Shown here: positions 7,525 to 15,299 of the stretch, piece by piece | Numbering within the stretch: the first letter of the stretch is position 1 | How the letters are laid out: every line of letters starts with the position of its first letter | Origin: Armatimonadota bacterium | GTDB lineage: Bacteria > Sysuimicrobiota > Sysuimicrobiia > Sysuimicrobiales > VGFF01 | DNA: 18,492 nt | Assembly (NCBI GenBank): GCA_016868955.1 | Contig: VGFF01000034.1 | Location: 1-18,492 of the forward strand | Reading direction: 5' to 3' | Made by a program: the position numbers and the translations under genes | Notes under the pieces: model-generated | The model's input: the letters and a program-made list of their open reading frames with translations, nothing else | The model's database searches: none | What the model was told of the DNA's origin: nothing

Positions 7525-8510
7525 TTGATAGGGACAGCGCTCACCTGGCACTGGCCTGTCGCGCTTTGGGGACTCTTGTTGATCCCCATCCTGGCGCGGT
7601 TCAAGTGTGCCGTTTTCGGCGACGGGCACGTACGTTCCTGTTCCTGCCGACTGTCGGGTTCTTCCCGCTCTCGAGCGAACGAAACGTCCGGCCCTACGTT
7701 CCCGCGGCACTCTTCGGCGCCAGCGTTCTGTTGACGGGGCTGAGCGTGGCGTGCCCCGTGTTTCCGATCGCGGCACCGTCGCAGAAGACCACGATCATGC
7801 TGTCGATCGACGTCAGCGGCAGCATGCGCTCGACCGACATCCGGCCGACGCGCTTCGAAGCGGCGAAGGATGCGGCCAAGACGTTCCTGCGGACATTGCC
7901 ACCAAAGACCCGCGTCGGGTTGGTCAGCTTCGCGGGCTAAGCGACCTTGGTCGTGCCGCCGACGACCGATCCGTCGAAGTCGATCGCGGCCATCGACACG
8001 CTGTACATGGCGCGGCGCACCGCGATCGGAGAAGGGCTCGTCGAAGCGGTGGCCGCGCTGCCGGCGCGCTTCCGGCCGAACGCGGACGGTACGCTGCCCG
8101 CGGCGCCGCCGTCATCCCCGCCGCCCGGCATCGTCGTCCTGTTGTCAGATGGGCGTACGAACGCCGGCATCGACGCGATGGTGGCCGACGATTACGCGCG
8201 CCAGATGAAGGCCACTGTTTACACGATCGGTATCGGCGCGACGACGTACAACTACAACGACAACACGTTCATGATCGGAGGCACGATGGAGTAAGCCGGC
8301 TTGCGGGCGATCGCGGAGCGAACCGGTGGTACGTTCCACTATCCCAAGGACGCCCAGTAGCTCAACGAAGTCTACCGGCGCCTCGCGCGGTCCATCGGTT
8401 GGGAGACACGCCCGGACGAGGTCACCGGCATCTTCGCCCTGGCGGCCGCGGTGCTGCTGTTGGCCGCCGTGCTCGTTTCGCGCGGCTGGGTCCACCGCAC
8501 GAGCGTCTGA
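7525..8510 (+). pseudogene. von Willebrand factor A domain protein (BatA-like), disrupted
   Basis: Remains of a BatA-like membrane VWA protein, about 328 codons. From the TTG at 7525 (GAAGG nine bases upstream) the typical N-terminus 'TWHWPVALWGLLLIPILARF' is read. Around 7595-7605 the homologous reading moves to another frame, as expected for a one-base deletion, continuing 'RFRRRARTFLFLPTVG' and 'VPAALFGASVLLTGLSVA'. The VWA domain follows with its metal-site motif 'IDVSGSM' and 'LLSDGRTNAG'. That frame is then cut by TAA at 7938-7940 (in 'LVSFAG*ATLVVPPTTD', where a residue is expected), TAA at 8292-8294 and TAG at 8358-8360, after which 'LNEVYRRLARSIGWE' and a C-terminal membrane helix follow, ending at TGA 8508-8510. 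Intact relatives are anchored by N- and C-terminal helices and often work with MoxR ATPases, none of which is seen here. With four lesions it is almost certainly non-functional, unless the consensus sequence is poor. Confidence 0.88.
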
Positions 8511-8546
8511 CGTCCTGCTGTCTTGGGTCGTCAGAGCCAAGACGGG

Positions 8547-8939
8547 CTAGGTCAGCCAGCGCTCGGTCGCAATCTTCTCCAACCGTACGCGAACACCGGC
8601 GCGCGCGCCCGCGAAGATTCGCGCGTCCCCCTCTACGCGGCCGATGATCTTCACCGCCCTCGCCGGCCGGATTTCGTCCTCGCGGCTCGCCGGCGTGCGG
8701 CCGTAGAAGATGCAGAACGCGTTGCCGGGCGGCCAATACCCCAGATCGCCGATCGTGACGACTTCCTGGCCGTCCTCGAGCGCGGCATCAACGGGGACCG
8801 CAAAGTAGATCTCATCGCCCCAGGTGCTTCCCTTCGTTTCGATCGGTAGCGCCGCCGCGATCGCGCGCGCGGCGGTCGTGTCGTTGAGAGTCGCTGTCGC
8901 GGCGGTGCTACCGGCAGTGATGCGCATTCGGATCGTCAT
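8547..8939 (-). CDS. Cyclophilin-like fold protein (TM1367 type, PF04126)
   Basis: A 130-residue cytosolic protein of the cyclophilin-like (Cyclophil_like, TM1367) family. Recognisable landmarks are the opening 'MTIRMRITAGS' strand, 'ALPIETKGSTWGDEIYFAVP', 'ALEDGQEVVTIGDLGYWPPG' and 'AFCIFYGRTPAS', which together are the family signature, followed by 'IIGRVEGD'. The fold resembles cyclophilin, but the proline-isomerase active-site residues are not conserved in this family and no reaction is established for it. The ATG at 8939 has a good Shine-Dalgarno (GAGGTGA) a few bases upstream. It stands alone on the - strand between the disrupted VWA gene and the GlcG-type gene, so the neighbourhood gives no functional clue. 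Full length, no anomalies. Confidence 0.88.
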   Translation of the reverse strand: MTIRMRITAGSTAATATLNDTTAARAIAAALPIETKGSTWGDEIYFAVPVDAALEDGQEVVTIGDLGYWPPGNAFCIFYGRTPASREDEIRPARAVKIIGRVEGDARIFAGARAGVRVRLEKIATERWLT

Positions 8940-9128
8940 CCGTCACCTCGGATGCGGGATGGTCATCCGATTCGAAACGGCGCGCATGCCGTCCTGTCGA
9001 CGTTCCGTGACATCGCGGTGACACGAGGATGAGAATCCCCTCGTACCCGTTACGGTCGGCGCTCGATGGATCGGGCGCTGGATGGCGACGTGGAATGTCT
9101 TCGAACGAGGTTCGAGGGGGGGTCTGTC

Positions 9129-9671
9129 TTGCACGAGCGCACGCGGCAGGCCATCGGTACCTTGGGAGTCGGACTGGGCATCGTCGTACTTTCTGTCGCG
9201 CTGAACGCGCCGCGGCCGTCGACGGCACGGACGCCGGCCGGCGGCGTCCGCATGGAACACAACATCTCGCTTGCGCTGGCGGCCGAAGCGGCGGGCGGCG
9301 CCGTGGAGGCGTGCGCGCAGCGCAACTACTTCGTCGTCGTCGCCGCCGTCGTCGACCGCGCCGGCCAGCTCAAAGCCCTGCTTCGCGGCGACAACGCGAC
9401 ACCGCACACCATCCATTCCGTGCGCCGTAAGGCATACAAGTCCGCGACACCGCGGAACAACACGCTCGCGATCCAGAACAACGTTCAAACCAACCCGGCG
9501 GCGGCGCAGCTTGCGAGCATCGACGGCATCCTCGCGCTCGGCGGCGGCGTACCGATTCGTGTCGGCGAGGGAGTCATCGGCGCGATCGGCGTCGGCGCCG
9601 CGCCCGGCGGCAACCTCGACGAGGAGTGCGCGAACGCCGGCATCGCGCGCATCCGTGCCCGCCTGAACTAG
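9129..9671 (+). CDS. Secreted GlcG/HbpS-type (DUF336) protein
   Basis: The body 'SLALAAEAAGGAVEACAQRN' through 'GVIGAIGVGAAPGGNLDEEC' is a GlcG/HbpS-family (PF03928) domain, a small fold found in the heme-binding sensor HbpS and in proteins next to glycolate and diol-utilisation genes; several members bind heme or cobalamin-like ligands. The TTG at 9129 is preferred as start because a G-rich Shine-Dalgarno (GAGGGGGGG) precedes it and because it opens directly on an N-terminal hydrophobic segment ('IGTLGVGLGIVVLSVAL') that looks like a signal peptide; the protein would then be 180 residues and exported. An ATG at 9066 would add 21 residues with no hydrophobic character. The conserved 'RKAYKSA' helix is present, so the domain looks intact. 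No partner gene is adjacent; it is separated from the next operon by a hairpin. Role unknown. Confidence 0.85.
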   Translation: MHERTRQAIGTLGVGLGIVVLSVALNAPRPSTARTPAGGVRMEHNISLALAAEAAGGAVEACAQRNYFVVVAAVVDRAGQLKALLRGDNATPHTIHSVRRKAYKSATPRNNTLAIQNNVQTNPAAAQLASIDGILALGGGVPIRVGEGVIGAIGVGAAPGGNLDEECANAGIARIRARLN

Positions 9672-9774
9672 CGTGCCACCGCGCCGTTACAGTTGCGGCG
9701 CGGGGAGATCGTGGCGGCTGCGGCGGACGTCGGGGCCGCCGATCCGCGTGCCGTCATGGAATCGGATTATCGTT

Positions 9775-9801
9775 GGGCCCGTGGGATGACGCCACGGGCC
9801 C
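9775..9801 (+). other. Perfect 10-bp GC-rich hairpin upstream of the GGT-like operon
   Basis: GGGCCCGTGG (9775-9784) and CCACGGGCCC (9792-9801) form a perfect stem with a 7-base loop (GATGACG). It lies about 100 bases after the GlcG-type stop and 44 bases before the ATG of the next gene. No T-run follows on either strand, so it is not a canonical intrinsic terminator; it could end transcription weakly, stabilise the upstream message or act in cis. Confidence 0.5.
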
Positions 9802-9832
9802 TCGACGTTGATGCGGTGCCCGCGAGTGGGCG

Positions 9833-9838
9833 TACGAT
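9833..9838 (+). promoter_or_regulatory. Candidate -10 element of a leaderless promoter for the GGT-like operon
   Basis: TACGAT (4 of 6 to TATAAT) stands 7 bases before the ATG at 9846. A possible -35 TTGATG at 9808-9813 is 19 bases upstream, which is long. The only Shine-Dalgarno-like bases (AAGG) are one base from the ATG, too close to work, so a leaderless start is the simplest reading. Confidence 0.3.
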
Positions 9839-9845
9839 ACAAGGC

Positions 9846-11471
9846 ATGAGCGCACCTCATCGGCATGCCTACCGTCCGGCCGTGCTCGGCGGGCGCGGCG
9901 TCGTGACCTCCGCGCACCCGCTGGCCAGCGCCGCCGGCATCGAGGTGTTGTTGGCCGGCGGCAACGCGATCGACGCCGCCGTCGCGACCGCAGCCGCCTT
10001 GGGTGTCGTGGAGCCTTACATGTCCGGGCTCGGAGGCATCGGCCTGGCGCTGGTGCTGCTGCCCGGCGAGCGCGCGCCGCGCGTCCTCGACTTCGTCGGC
10101 GCGGTGCCGCGCGGGGCGCAGCCTGACCGTGCGGTGGCGGAGGATCTCGCGGGCGGCGCCCGCGCCTGCGTCACCCCCGGATGCGCCGGCGGCTGGCTCG
10201 CGTTGCTCGCCGCGCACGGTACGTTGCCGGCGCGGCAGGTGTTCGCCCCGGCGATCCGACTCGCGGATGACGGCGCGCCGATCACGCGCAAGAACGTCGC
10301 GTTCTTCGCCCTTGCGGCCGAGACGCTGCGGCGATCCGAGGAAGTGCGGCGACTCTTCGAGGCCGGGACAACGCGCCCCGTCGGCGATATCCTGCGGCAG
10401 CCGGAGCTGGCGACCTCGCTGCGCACGCTCGCTGACGAGGGGGCCGGCGCGCTGTACGGCGGGAGGCTGGGACGTGCCGTCGTCGATGCAGTCGAGCGCG
10501 GCGGAGGCTGGTTGTCGATGGACGACCTGTCACATTTCCAGCCGCGATGGCGGGCGCCGATCCGTGTGCCTTATCGCGGCTTCGATGTCTACAGCGTGCC
10601 GCCGCCGTTCGCCGCATTCCAGTCGTTGCTCACATTGCGGTTGGTCGCCGGCTTCGATCTCCGCGCCTGGGGGCACAACGCTGCGGCCACGCTGCACCAC
10701 CTGATCGAGGCGATGAAGGTGGCCTCGGCCGATCGCGTCGCGTATGCGGCCCGCGACGACGTGGCCATCGAAGGGCTGCTCTCCGAACGATACGCGGCGG
10801 CGCGACGCGCGCTGATCGACACGGAGCGAGCATTGCCCAGCGAAGGCGAGCGCTTTCACCCGGAGCGTCTCGCGGGGCAGATCCTGCCGGGCCACCCGGC
10901 GGCGTTCGCCGCCGAGCACACGACGCACTTCGCGTGCGCCGACGCGGCGGGTCACGTCGTGACGATCACGCAAACGCTCGGCGCGCCGTTCGGATCCGGG
11001 TTCGCGGTGCCAGGCACCGGCATCGTCCTCAACAACATCACGAATTGGCTCGACCTCGACGCGAGCAGTCCGAACCGCCTGCGTCCGGGCCGGCAACCCA
11101 CTGTGAACATGGCGCCGACGCAAGTCTTCCGCGACGGGGCGTTTCGACTTTCGATCGGCACGCCAGGGTCGTTCGGCATTTTGCAGACAACGCCGCAGAT
11201 GATCGTGAACGTGATCGACTTCGATCTCGACGTCCAAGAAGCGATCGAAGCGCCGCGCGTTCGCGTCTATCGAGATCGCGTCGTCGACGTCGAGGGCCGC
11301 GTTGCGCCGGACGTTCGGGAGCGGCTCACCGCCCTCGGTCACGACGTCCGCGTCATCGACGATTGGTCGTGGGTGGTCGGCGGCGGTCAGGGCATCGCGC
11401 GGGAACCGCGGACGGGCGTGTTGTCCGGCGGCGCCGATCCTCGCCGCGACGGCTACGCGGTCGCGCTGTGA
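9846..11471 (+). CDS. Gamma-glutamyltransferase family protein (Ntn hydrolase), paralogue 1
   Basis: A 541-residue Ntn-hydrolase precursor of the gamma-glutamyltranspeptidase superfamily, whose members self-cleave before a catalytic threonine and hydrolyse or transfer an acyl group from an amide. The opening 'GVVTSAHPLASAAGIEVLLA' and 'GGNAIDAAVATAAALGVVEP' are family signatures, and the nucleophile motif is 'EHTTHFACADAAG' with Thr359 expected as the new N-terminus of the small subunit. Two substrate-site features of E. coli GGT are missing: Arg114 in 'DFREMAP' aligns with Val84 in 'DFVGAVP', and the Ser-Ser of 'PLSSMSP' is Val420-Asn421 in 'PTVNMAP'. No signal peptide is seen, so it is probably cytoplasmic. 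It heads a + strand run; the next gene starts 16 bases after its stop. The family call is firm, but a true gamma-glutamyl substrate is doubtful. Confidence 0.93.
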   Translation: MSAPHRHAYRPAVLGGRGVVTSAHPLASAAGIEVLLAGGNAIDAAVATAAALGVVEPYMSGLGGIGLALVLLPGERAPRVLDFVGAVPRGAQPDRAVAEDLAGGARACVTPGCAGGWLALLAAHGTLPARQVFAPAIRLADDGAPITRKNVAFFALAAETLRRSEEVRRLFEAGTTRPVGDILRQPELATSLRTLADEGAGALYGGRLGRAVVDAVERGGGWLSMDDLSHFQPRWRAPIRVPYRGFDVYSVPPPFAAFQSLLTLRLVAGFDLRAWGHNAAATLHHLIEAMKVASADRVAYAARDDVAIEGLLSERYAAARRALIDTERALPSEGERFHPERLAGQILPGHPAAFAAEHTTHFACADAAGHVVTITQTLGAPFGSGFAVPGTGIVLNNITNWLDLDASSPNRLRPGRQPTVNMAPTQVFRDGAFRLSIGTPGSFGILQTTPQMIVNVIDFDLDVQEAIEAPRVRVYRDRVVDVEGRVAPDVRERLTALGHDVRVIDDWSWVVGGGQGIAREPRTGVLSGGADPRRDGYAVAL

Positions 11472-11487
11472 GGCACCTCGGCCCGCC

Positions 11488-12417
11488 GTGAAGATCTACG
11501 CTTGCGATCGGTTTCCCTTGCCGTTGCCGGCGGATCACCGGTTTCCGATTCGGAAGTACGCGATGCTGCGGGCGCGCGTCGAGGCGGCGTACGGTCAGGC
11601 GAGCGTTGCCGTTCCGCCGGCGGCGACGCTCGAGGATCTCGTTGCGGCCCACAAGCCCGACTACGTGCGACGTGTCTGCGAAGGACGGCTGCGCGACGAG
11701 GAGATCCGGCGCATCGGGTTCCCGTGGTCGGAGGCGATGGTGGAACGGTCGCGGCGTTCAGTGGGCGCCACGATCGCCGCCGGGCGGGCCGCGCTTACCG
11801 ACGGCGTCGCTGTCAGCCTGGCCGGGGGCACGCATCACGCCGCCCAGGACCATGGGAAGGGATTCTGCGTCTTCAACGACAGCGCGGTGGCGGCGCGCCG
11901 CCTGCAATCCGAAGGCGTCGTCCGGCGCGTGCTCATCATCGACTGCGACGTGCATCAAGGCGACGGGACGGCGGCGATCTTCGCGGGCGACGATACCGTG
12001 TACACGTTCTCGATTCACGGCGGCAACAACTTCCCATTCACGAAGGCCCTCAGCGACCTCGATCTCCCGCTCGACGACGGCGCATCGGACGACGCCTACC
12101 TGCAAGCGCTGACGTGGGGGTTGCGCCGCGCGATCGATCTGGCGTGCGCCGACCTGGCGATCTACGTCTCCGGCGCGGATCCGTTCGCTGACGATCGTCT
12201 TGGGCGGCTCGCCTTGAGCAAGGACGGGCTCGCGGCGCGCGATCGGCACGTACTGGAGACGTGCCGGTCCGAGCGGCTGCCCGTGGTCGTGACGATGGCC
12301 GGCGGGTATGGCCGGAACATAGACGACACCGTGGACATCCATGTTCGGACCGTTAGGATCGCGAACGCGGTCGCGGCCGGATCGGTGGACAGAATGGCCG
12401 GCGCTAACACGTGGTGA
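11488..12417 (+). CDS. HDAC-family zinc deacetylase (class IV/HDAC11-like or acetylpolyamine amidohydrolase-like)
   Basis: A 309-residue arginase/deacetylase-fold enzyme that removes acetyl or longer acyl groups from amines. The opening 'FPLPLPADHRFPIRKYAML' is typical of the bacterial HDAC11-like group. All active-site pieces are present: the histidine pair His116-His117 in 'GGTHHA', 'DHGKGFCVFND', zinc ligands Asp154 and His156 in 'DCDVHQGDGT', third ligand Asp231 in 'SGADPFADDRLG', and the transition-state tyrosine Tyr274 in 'AGGYG'. It should therefore be catalytically competent. GTG at 11488 is chosen because it starts exactly at the family N-terminus ('KIYACDRFPLP'); there is no clear Shine-Dalgarno, and the 16-base gap suggests co-translation with the preceding GGT-like gene. 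Natural substrates of bacterial members include acetylpolyamines and acylated small amines; protein deacetylation is less likely in this metabolic setting. The exact substrate is unknown. Confidence 0.93.
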   Translation: MKIYACDRFPLPLPADHRFPIRKYAMLRARVEAAYGQASVAVPPAATLEDLVAAHKPDYVRRVCEGRLRDEEIRRIGFPWSEAMVERSRRSVGATIAAGRAALTDGVAVSLAGGTHHAAQDHGKGFCVFNDSAVAARRLQSEGVVRRVLIIDCDVHQGDGTAAIFAGDDTVYTFSIHGGNNFPFTKALSDLDLPLDDGASDDAYLQALTWGLRRAIDLACADLAIYVSGADPFADDRLGRLALSKDGLAARDRHVLETCRSERLPVVVTMAGGYGRNIDDTVDIHVRTVRIANAVAAGSVDRMAGANTW

Positions 12418-12480
12418 TCGCGGGCGATTCGCGCGCCTGTTGGGGGGGCGGTTCCCGCTGCCGCGAATCGAAAGCGCACC

Positions 12481-13482
12481 ATGCGTTACTTCCTCACCGG
12501 CTCCACGGGGTTCGTCGGTTCATATCTGGCGCGGGCGCTAGCGGATCGCGACGATGAGGTTGTCGCGCTCGTACGTGATCTGGAGCTGGCGGTGCCGCTG
12601 CGCGAGCTCGGCGTTACGTTGGTGCGGGGTGACATCACCGGCCGCGGCAGCATCGCGGCCGCGGCCGGCGCCGACGGCGTGTTTCACGTCACTGGCTGGT
12701 ACCGCGTCGGCGCTCGCGACAAAACCGAAGCGATCCGGGTGAACGTCGAAGGCACGCGCAACGTCCTCGAGACCATGCGCGACCTCGCGATCCCCAAGGG
12801 TGTGTACACGAGCTCGCTCGCGATCCACTCCGACACGCACGGCTTTGCCGTCGACGAATCGCACGTGCATGCCGGTCCGTTCCTGAGTCTCTACGACGAG
12901 ACGAAGTTGCGTGCCCACCACGAGGTCGCCCTACCGTTGGTCCGCGACGGGCTGCCGCTCGTAATCGTCGATCCCGGCGTCGTACACGGTCCCGGTGACG
13001 TCGGCCCGACCGGCCGCGTCATCGAACGATATCTGCTCGGTCGCTTGCACACGATCCCCGCGCGCACCGCGTATTGCTGGACGCACGTCGAGGACGTCGT
13101 CGAAGGACACCGGCTCGCGATGGAGGAAGGAAGAATCGGTGAATCGTATATCACCGCCGGCGCCGGGCAAACGCTCGTCGACATCGTGGGGATCTCCGAG
13201 CGAATCGCGGGGATCCCCACGCCGCGCATGGTGCTCCCGCCGTGGGTACTGCGCCCGGCGGCGGCCGCCACCGCGGTCGTCGAGCGCATCGTGCCGCTCC
13301 CGGAGGATGCGAGCGCGGAGTACTTGCGCGTCGCGGCTGACGTGACGTATCTCGACAACAGCCGAAAGGCGCAGCGGGAGCTCGGCTTCGAGGCGCGGCC
13401 GATCGTCGAGGGTTTGCGCGAGACCTTGATCTACGAGATGCAAAGGCTGGGCGTCCAGCCGCGAAGGGGGAAGTACGGGTGA
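12481..13482 (+). CDS. NAD(P)-dependent epimerase/dehydratase or dihydroflavonol-reductase-like SDR
   Basis: A 333-residue extended short-chain dehydrogenase. The Rossmann nucleotide motif is at the very N-terminus ('FLTGSTGFVGSYLARAL', Gly7-x-x-Gly10-x-x-Gly13), and the catalytic triad is Ser in 'VYTSSLAIHS', Tyr138 and Lys142 in 'YDETK'. The rest ('IVDPGVVHGPGD', 'RTAYCWTHVEDVVEGHRLAM', 'ITAGAGQTLVDIV') matches the dihydroflavonol-4-reductase/HpnA-like branch, which reduces carbonyls or oxidises sugar hydroxyls with NAD(P). The ATG at 12481 starts right at the Rossmann strand; the upstream GAAAG is a weak Shine-Dalgarno. Its stop overlaps the start of the second GGT-like gene by four bases (GTGA), showing tight coupling to it. 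A role in processing the same metabolite is inferred from context; the substrate cannot be named. Confidence 0.92.
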   Translation: MRYFLTGSTGFVGSYLARALADRDDEVVALVRDLELAVPLRELGVTLVRGDITGRGSIAAAAGADGVFHVTGWYRVGARDKTEAIRVNVEGTRNVLETMRDLAIPKGVYTSSLAIHSDTHGFAVDESHVHAGPFLSLYDETKLRAHHEVALPLVRDGLPLVIVDPGVVHGPGDVGPTGRVIERYLLGRLHTIPARTAYCWTHVEDVVEGHRLAMEEGRIGESYITAGAGQTLVDIVGISERIAGIPTPRMVLPPWVLRPAAAATAVVERIVPLPEDASAEYLRVAADVTYLDNSRKAQRELGFEARPIVEGLRETLIYEMQRLGVQPRRGKYG

Positions 13483-15257
13483 GCACGCCGGTCGTCAGTC
13501 ACGGTATCGAGATGAGCACGAGCGCGACGCGACCGGTGATCCGCGGCCGGCACCTCGTCGTCTCCTGCGGACACTACTTGGCGGCCGTCGCCGGCCTGCG
13601 CATGCAGGAGCTGGGGGGCAATGCGTTCGACGCCGGCGTCGCCATGGTGCTCGCGCAGTCCGTCTTGGAGTTCCAGAGCTACGGGTTCGGCGGCGAGGTT
13701 CCGGTCCTCGTCTACGACGCGCGGGAAGGCCAGCCGCGCGTGATCAACGGGAACATGCGCGCGCCGGCGGCGGCGACGATCGAATGGTTCCGCGACCGCG
13801 GCATCGCGCTCGTGCCCGGCGACGGATTCCTCGGAGCCGGCGTCTGTGCCGTCCTCGATGCGTGCATCACGGTGCTCGATCGCTATGGGCGGCTGTCGCT
13901 GGCCCAGGTGCTGGCGCCGGCGATCGCGCTGGCCGCGGACGGGTTTCCGATGTACGAGGGCATGCGGGCGACGATCGTCGCGAACGAGAAGCGCTTCCGC
14001 GAGGAGTGGCCGACGTCCGCCGACCTGTTCTTACCGCGGGGGGAGATCCCAGAGCCCGGCGACACGTGGCGCAACCCGGACTTGGCGCGCACCTTCGAGC
14101 GCATCGTCGAGGCGGAGCGCAACGCCAGCGGGCAGGGGCGATCGGCAGCGTTGCGGGCGGCGCGCGACCGCTTCTACAAGGGCGACATCACGCGCGAGAT
14201 GATCGCGTTTCAGCGCGACAATCAGTTTCGCGACGGAAACGGCTTCGTCTCCAACGGCCTGCTGGCGGAAGCGGACTTCGCCGCGTTCGAGACGCGGATC
14301 GAGGATCCGGTGACGGTTTCGTATCGCGGCTATGACGTCTACAAGTGCGGTCCCTGGAGCCAGGGGCCGGTGTTCCTGCAGCAGCTGAACTTGCTCGAGA
14401 GATTCGATCTGCGGGCGATGGGGCTCAACAGCGTCGAATACATTCACGTCGTCACGGAAGCGTCGAAGCTCGCGTTCGCGGACCGGGAAGCGTACTACGG
14501 AGATCCCGACTTCGTCGACGTGCCGATGGCGGGATTGCTCTCGAAGTCGTACGCGGCGGCGCGCTGCGCTTTGATCGATCGGGAGCGCGCGTCGATGGCG
14601 CTGCGCCCCGGCGATCCGCGCGCGGACGGCAAGGGGCCGCTGCCGCCGATCGCGGGGCGCGCGTGGCAATCCGGAACGACGGGCACGCGCGCGGTCGACG
14701 CCGACGGCAATATGTTCTCGGCGACGCCGAGCGGCGGCTGGTTCCGCTCCTCGCCGATCATCCCCGGCCTCGGATTTTGCTTGGGCACGCGCGGGCAGAT
14801 GTTCTGGCTTCACGACGAAAAGCACCCGGCCGCGCTGCGTCCACGCAAGCAGCCGCGCACGACGCTGACGCCGTCGCTCGTGCTGAAGGATGGCCGGCCT
14901 CACATGGTCTTCGGCACGCCGGGCGGCGACCAGCAGGATCAGTGGACGCTGCAATTCTTCCTCAACACCGTCGACTTCGGCCTCGACGTACAGGACGCGA
15001 TCGACGTGCCGAGCTTCCACAGCGATCACTTCGCCAGCTCGTTCTGGCCGCGCGATGCCTATCCGGGGCGCCTCGTCGTCGAGAGCGCGGTTCCGCAGGA
15101 TGTGCGCGACGCGCTCGCGGCGCGCGGCCACGAGATCAAGGTCGCGCCGCGCGGCGCGCTCAACTTCACGACCGCGATACGCTACGATCCGGACCGCCGT
15201 CTGATCGAGGGCGGGGCCAGCCACCGCGGCGAGCGCAACTACGCGCTCGGATGGTAG
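13479..15257 (+). CDS. Gamma-glutamyltransferase family protein (Ntn hydrolase), paralogue 2
   Basis: A 592-residue second member of the GGT superfamily, clearly different from paralogue 1. Its signatures are 'LGGNAFDAGVAMVLAQSVLE' near the N-terminus and, after the expected processing site, 'SATPSGGWFRSSPIIPGLGF', 'FWLHDEKHPAALRPRKQPRT' and 'FGTPGGDQQDQWTLQFFL', a combination typical of a GGT-like subgroup whose substrates are not established. Thr400 of 'SGTTGTRAVDADG' aligns with the nucleophile, but the usual following His is Gly402 (TTG rather than TTH). The Arg of 'DFREMAP' aligns with Asn92, and the Ser-Ser pair is Thr461-Thr462. No signal peptide. The GTG at 13479 overlaps the SDR stop (GTGA) and has a Shine-Dalgarno (GAAGGGGG) upstream, so the start is well supported. 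It ends the operon; the next genes converge on it. Confidence 0.93.
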   Translation: MSTPVVSHGIEMSTSATRPVIRGRHLVVSCGHYLAAVAGLRMQELGGNAFDAGVAMVLAQSVLEFQSYGFGGEVPVLVYDAREGQPRVINGNMRAPAAATIEWFRDRGIALVPGDGFLGAGVCAVLDACITVLDRYGRLSLAQVLAPAIALAADGFPMYEGMRATIVANEKRFREEWPTSADLFLPRGEIPEPGDTWRNPDLARTFERIVEAERNASGQGRSAALRAARDRFYKGDITREMIAFQRDNQFRDGNGFVSNGLLAEADFAAFETRIEDPVTVSYRGYDVYKCGPWSQGPVFLQQLNLLERFDLRAMGLNSVEYIHVVTEASKLAFADREAYYGDPDFVDVPMAGLLSKSYAAARCALIDRERASMALRPGDPRADGKGPLPPIAGRAWQSGTTGTRAVDADGNMFSATPSGGWFRSSPIIPGLGFCLGTRGQMFWLHDEKHPAALRPRKQPRTTLTPSLVLKDGRPHMVFGTPGGDQQDQWTLQFFLNTVDFGLDVQDAIDVPSFHSDHFASSFWPRDAYPGRLVVESAVPQDVRDALAARGHEIKVAPRGALNFTTAIRYDPDRRLIEGGASHRGERNYALGW

Positions 15258-15299
15258 GCCGACAGCCGCGCCCGTGCGGGCCAAGCGCGCGCGTCGCGG

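Noticed and set aside
9023..9044. A 6-bp hairpin ACGAGG...CCTCGT between the cyclophilin-like and GlcG-type genes
   Set aside because: The stem is short and imperfect beyond 6 bp, and no T-run follows; too weak to call.
9687..10217. A 176-codon - strand open frame over the start of the GGT-like gene
   Set aside because: No recognisable domain and low-complexity composition; the + strand gene explains the sequence.
13185..13221. A 10-bp inverted repeat (CGTGGGGATC...GATCCCCACG) with a 17-base gap
   Set aside because: It lies wholly inside the SDR coding region, encodes conserved-looking residues and has no T-run; most likely chance in GC-rich sequence.
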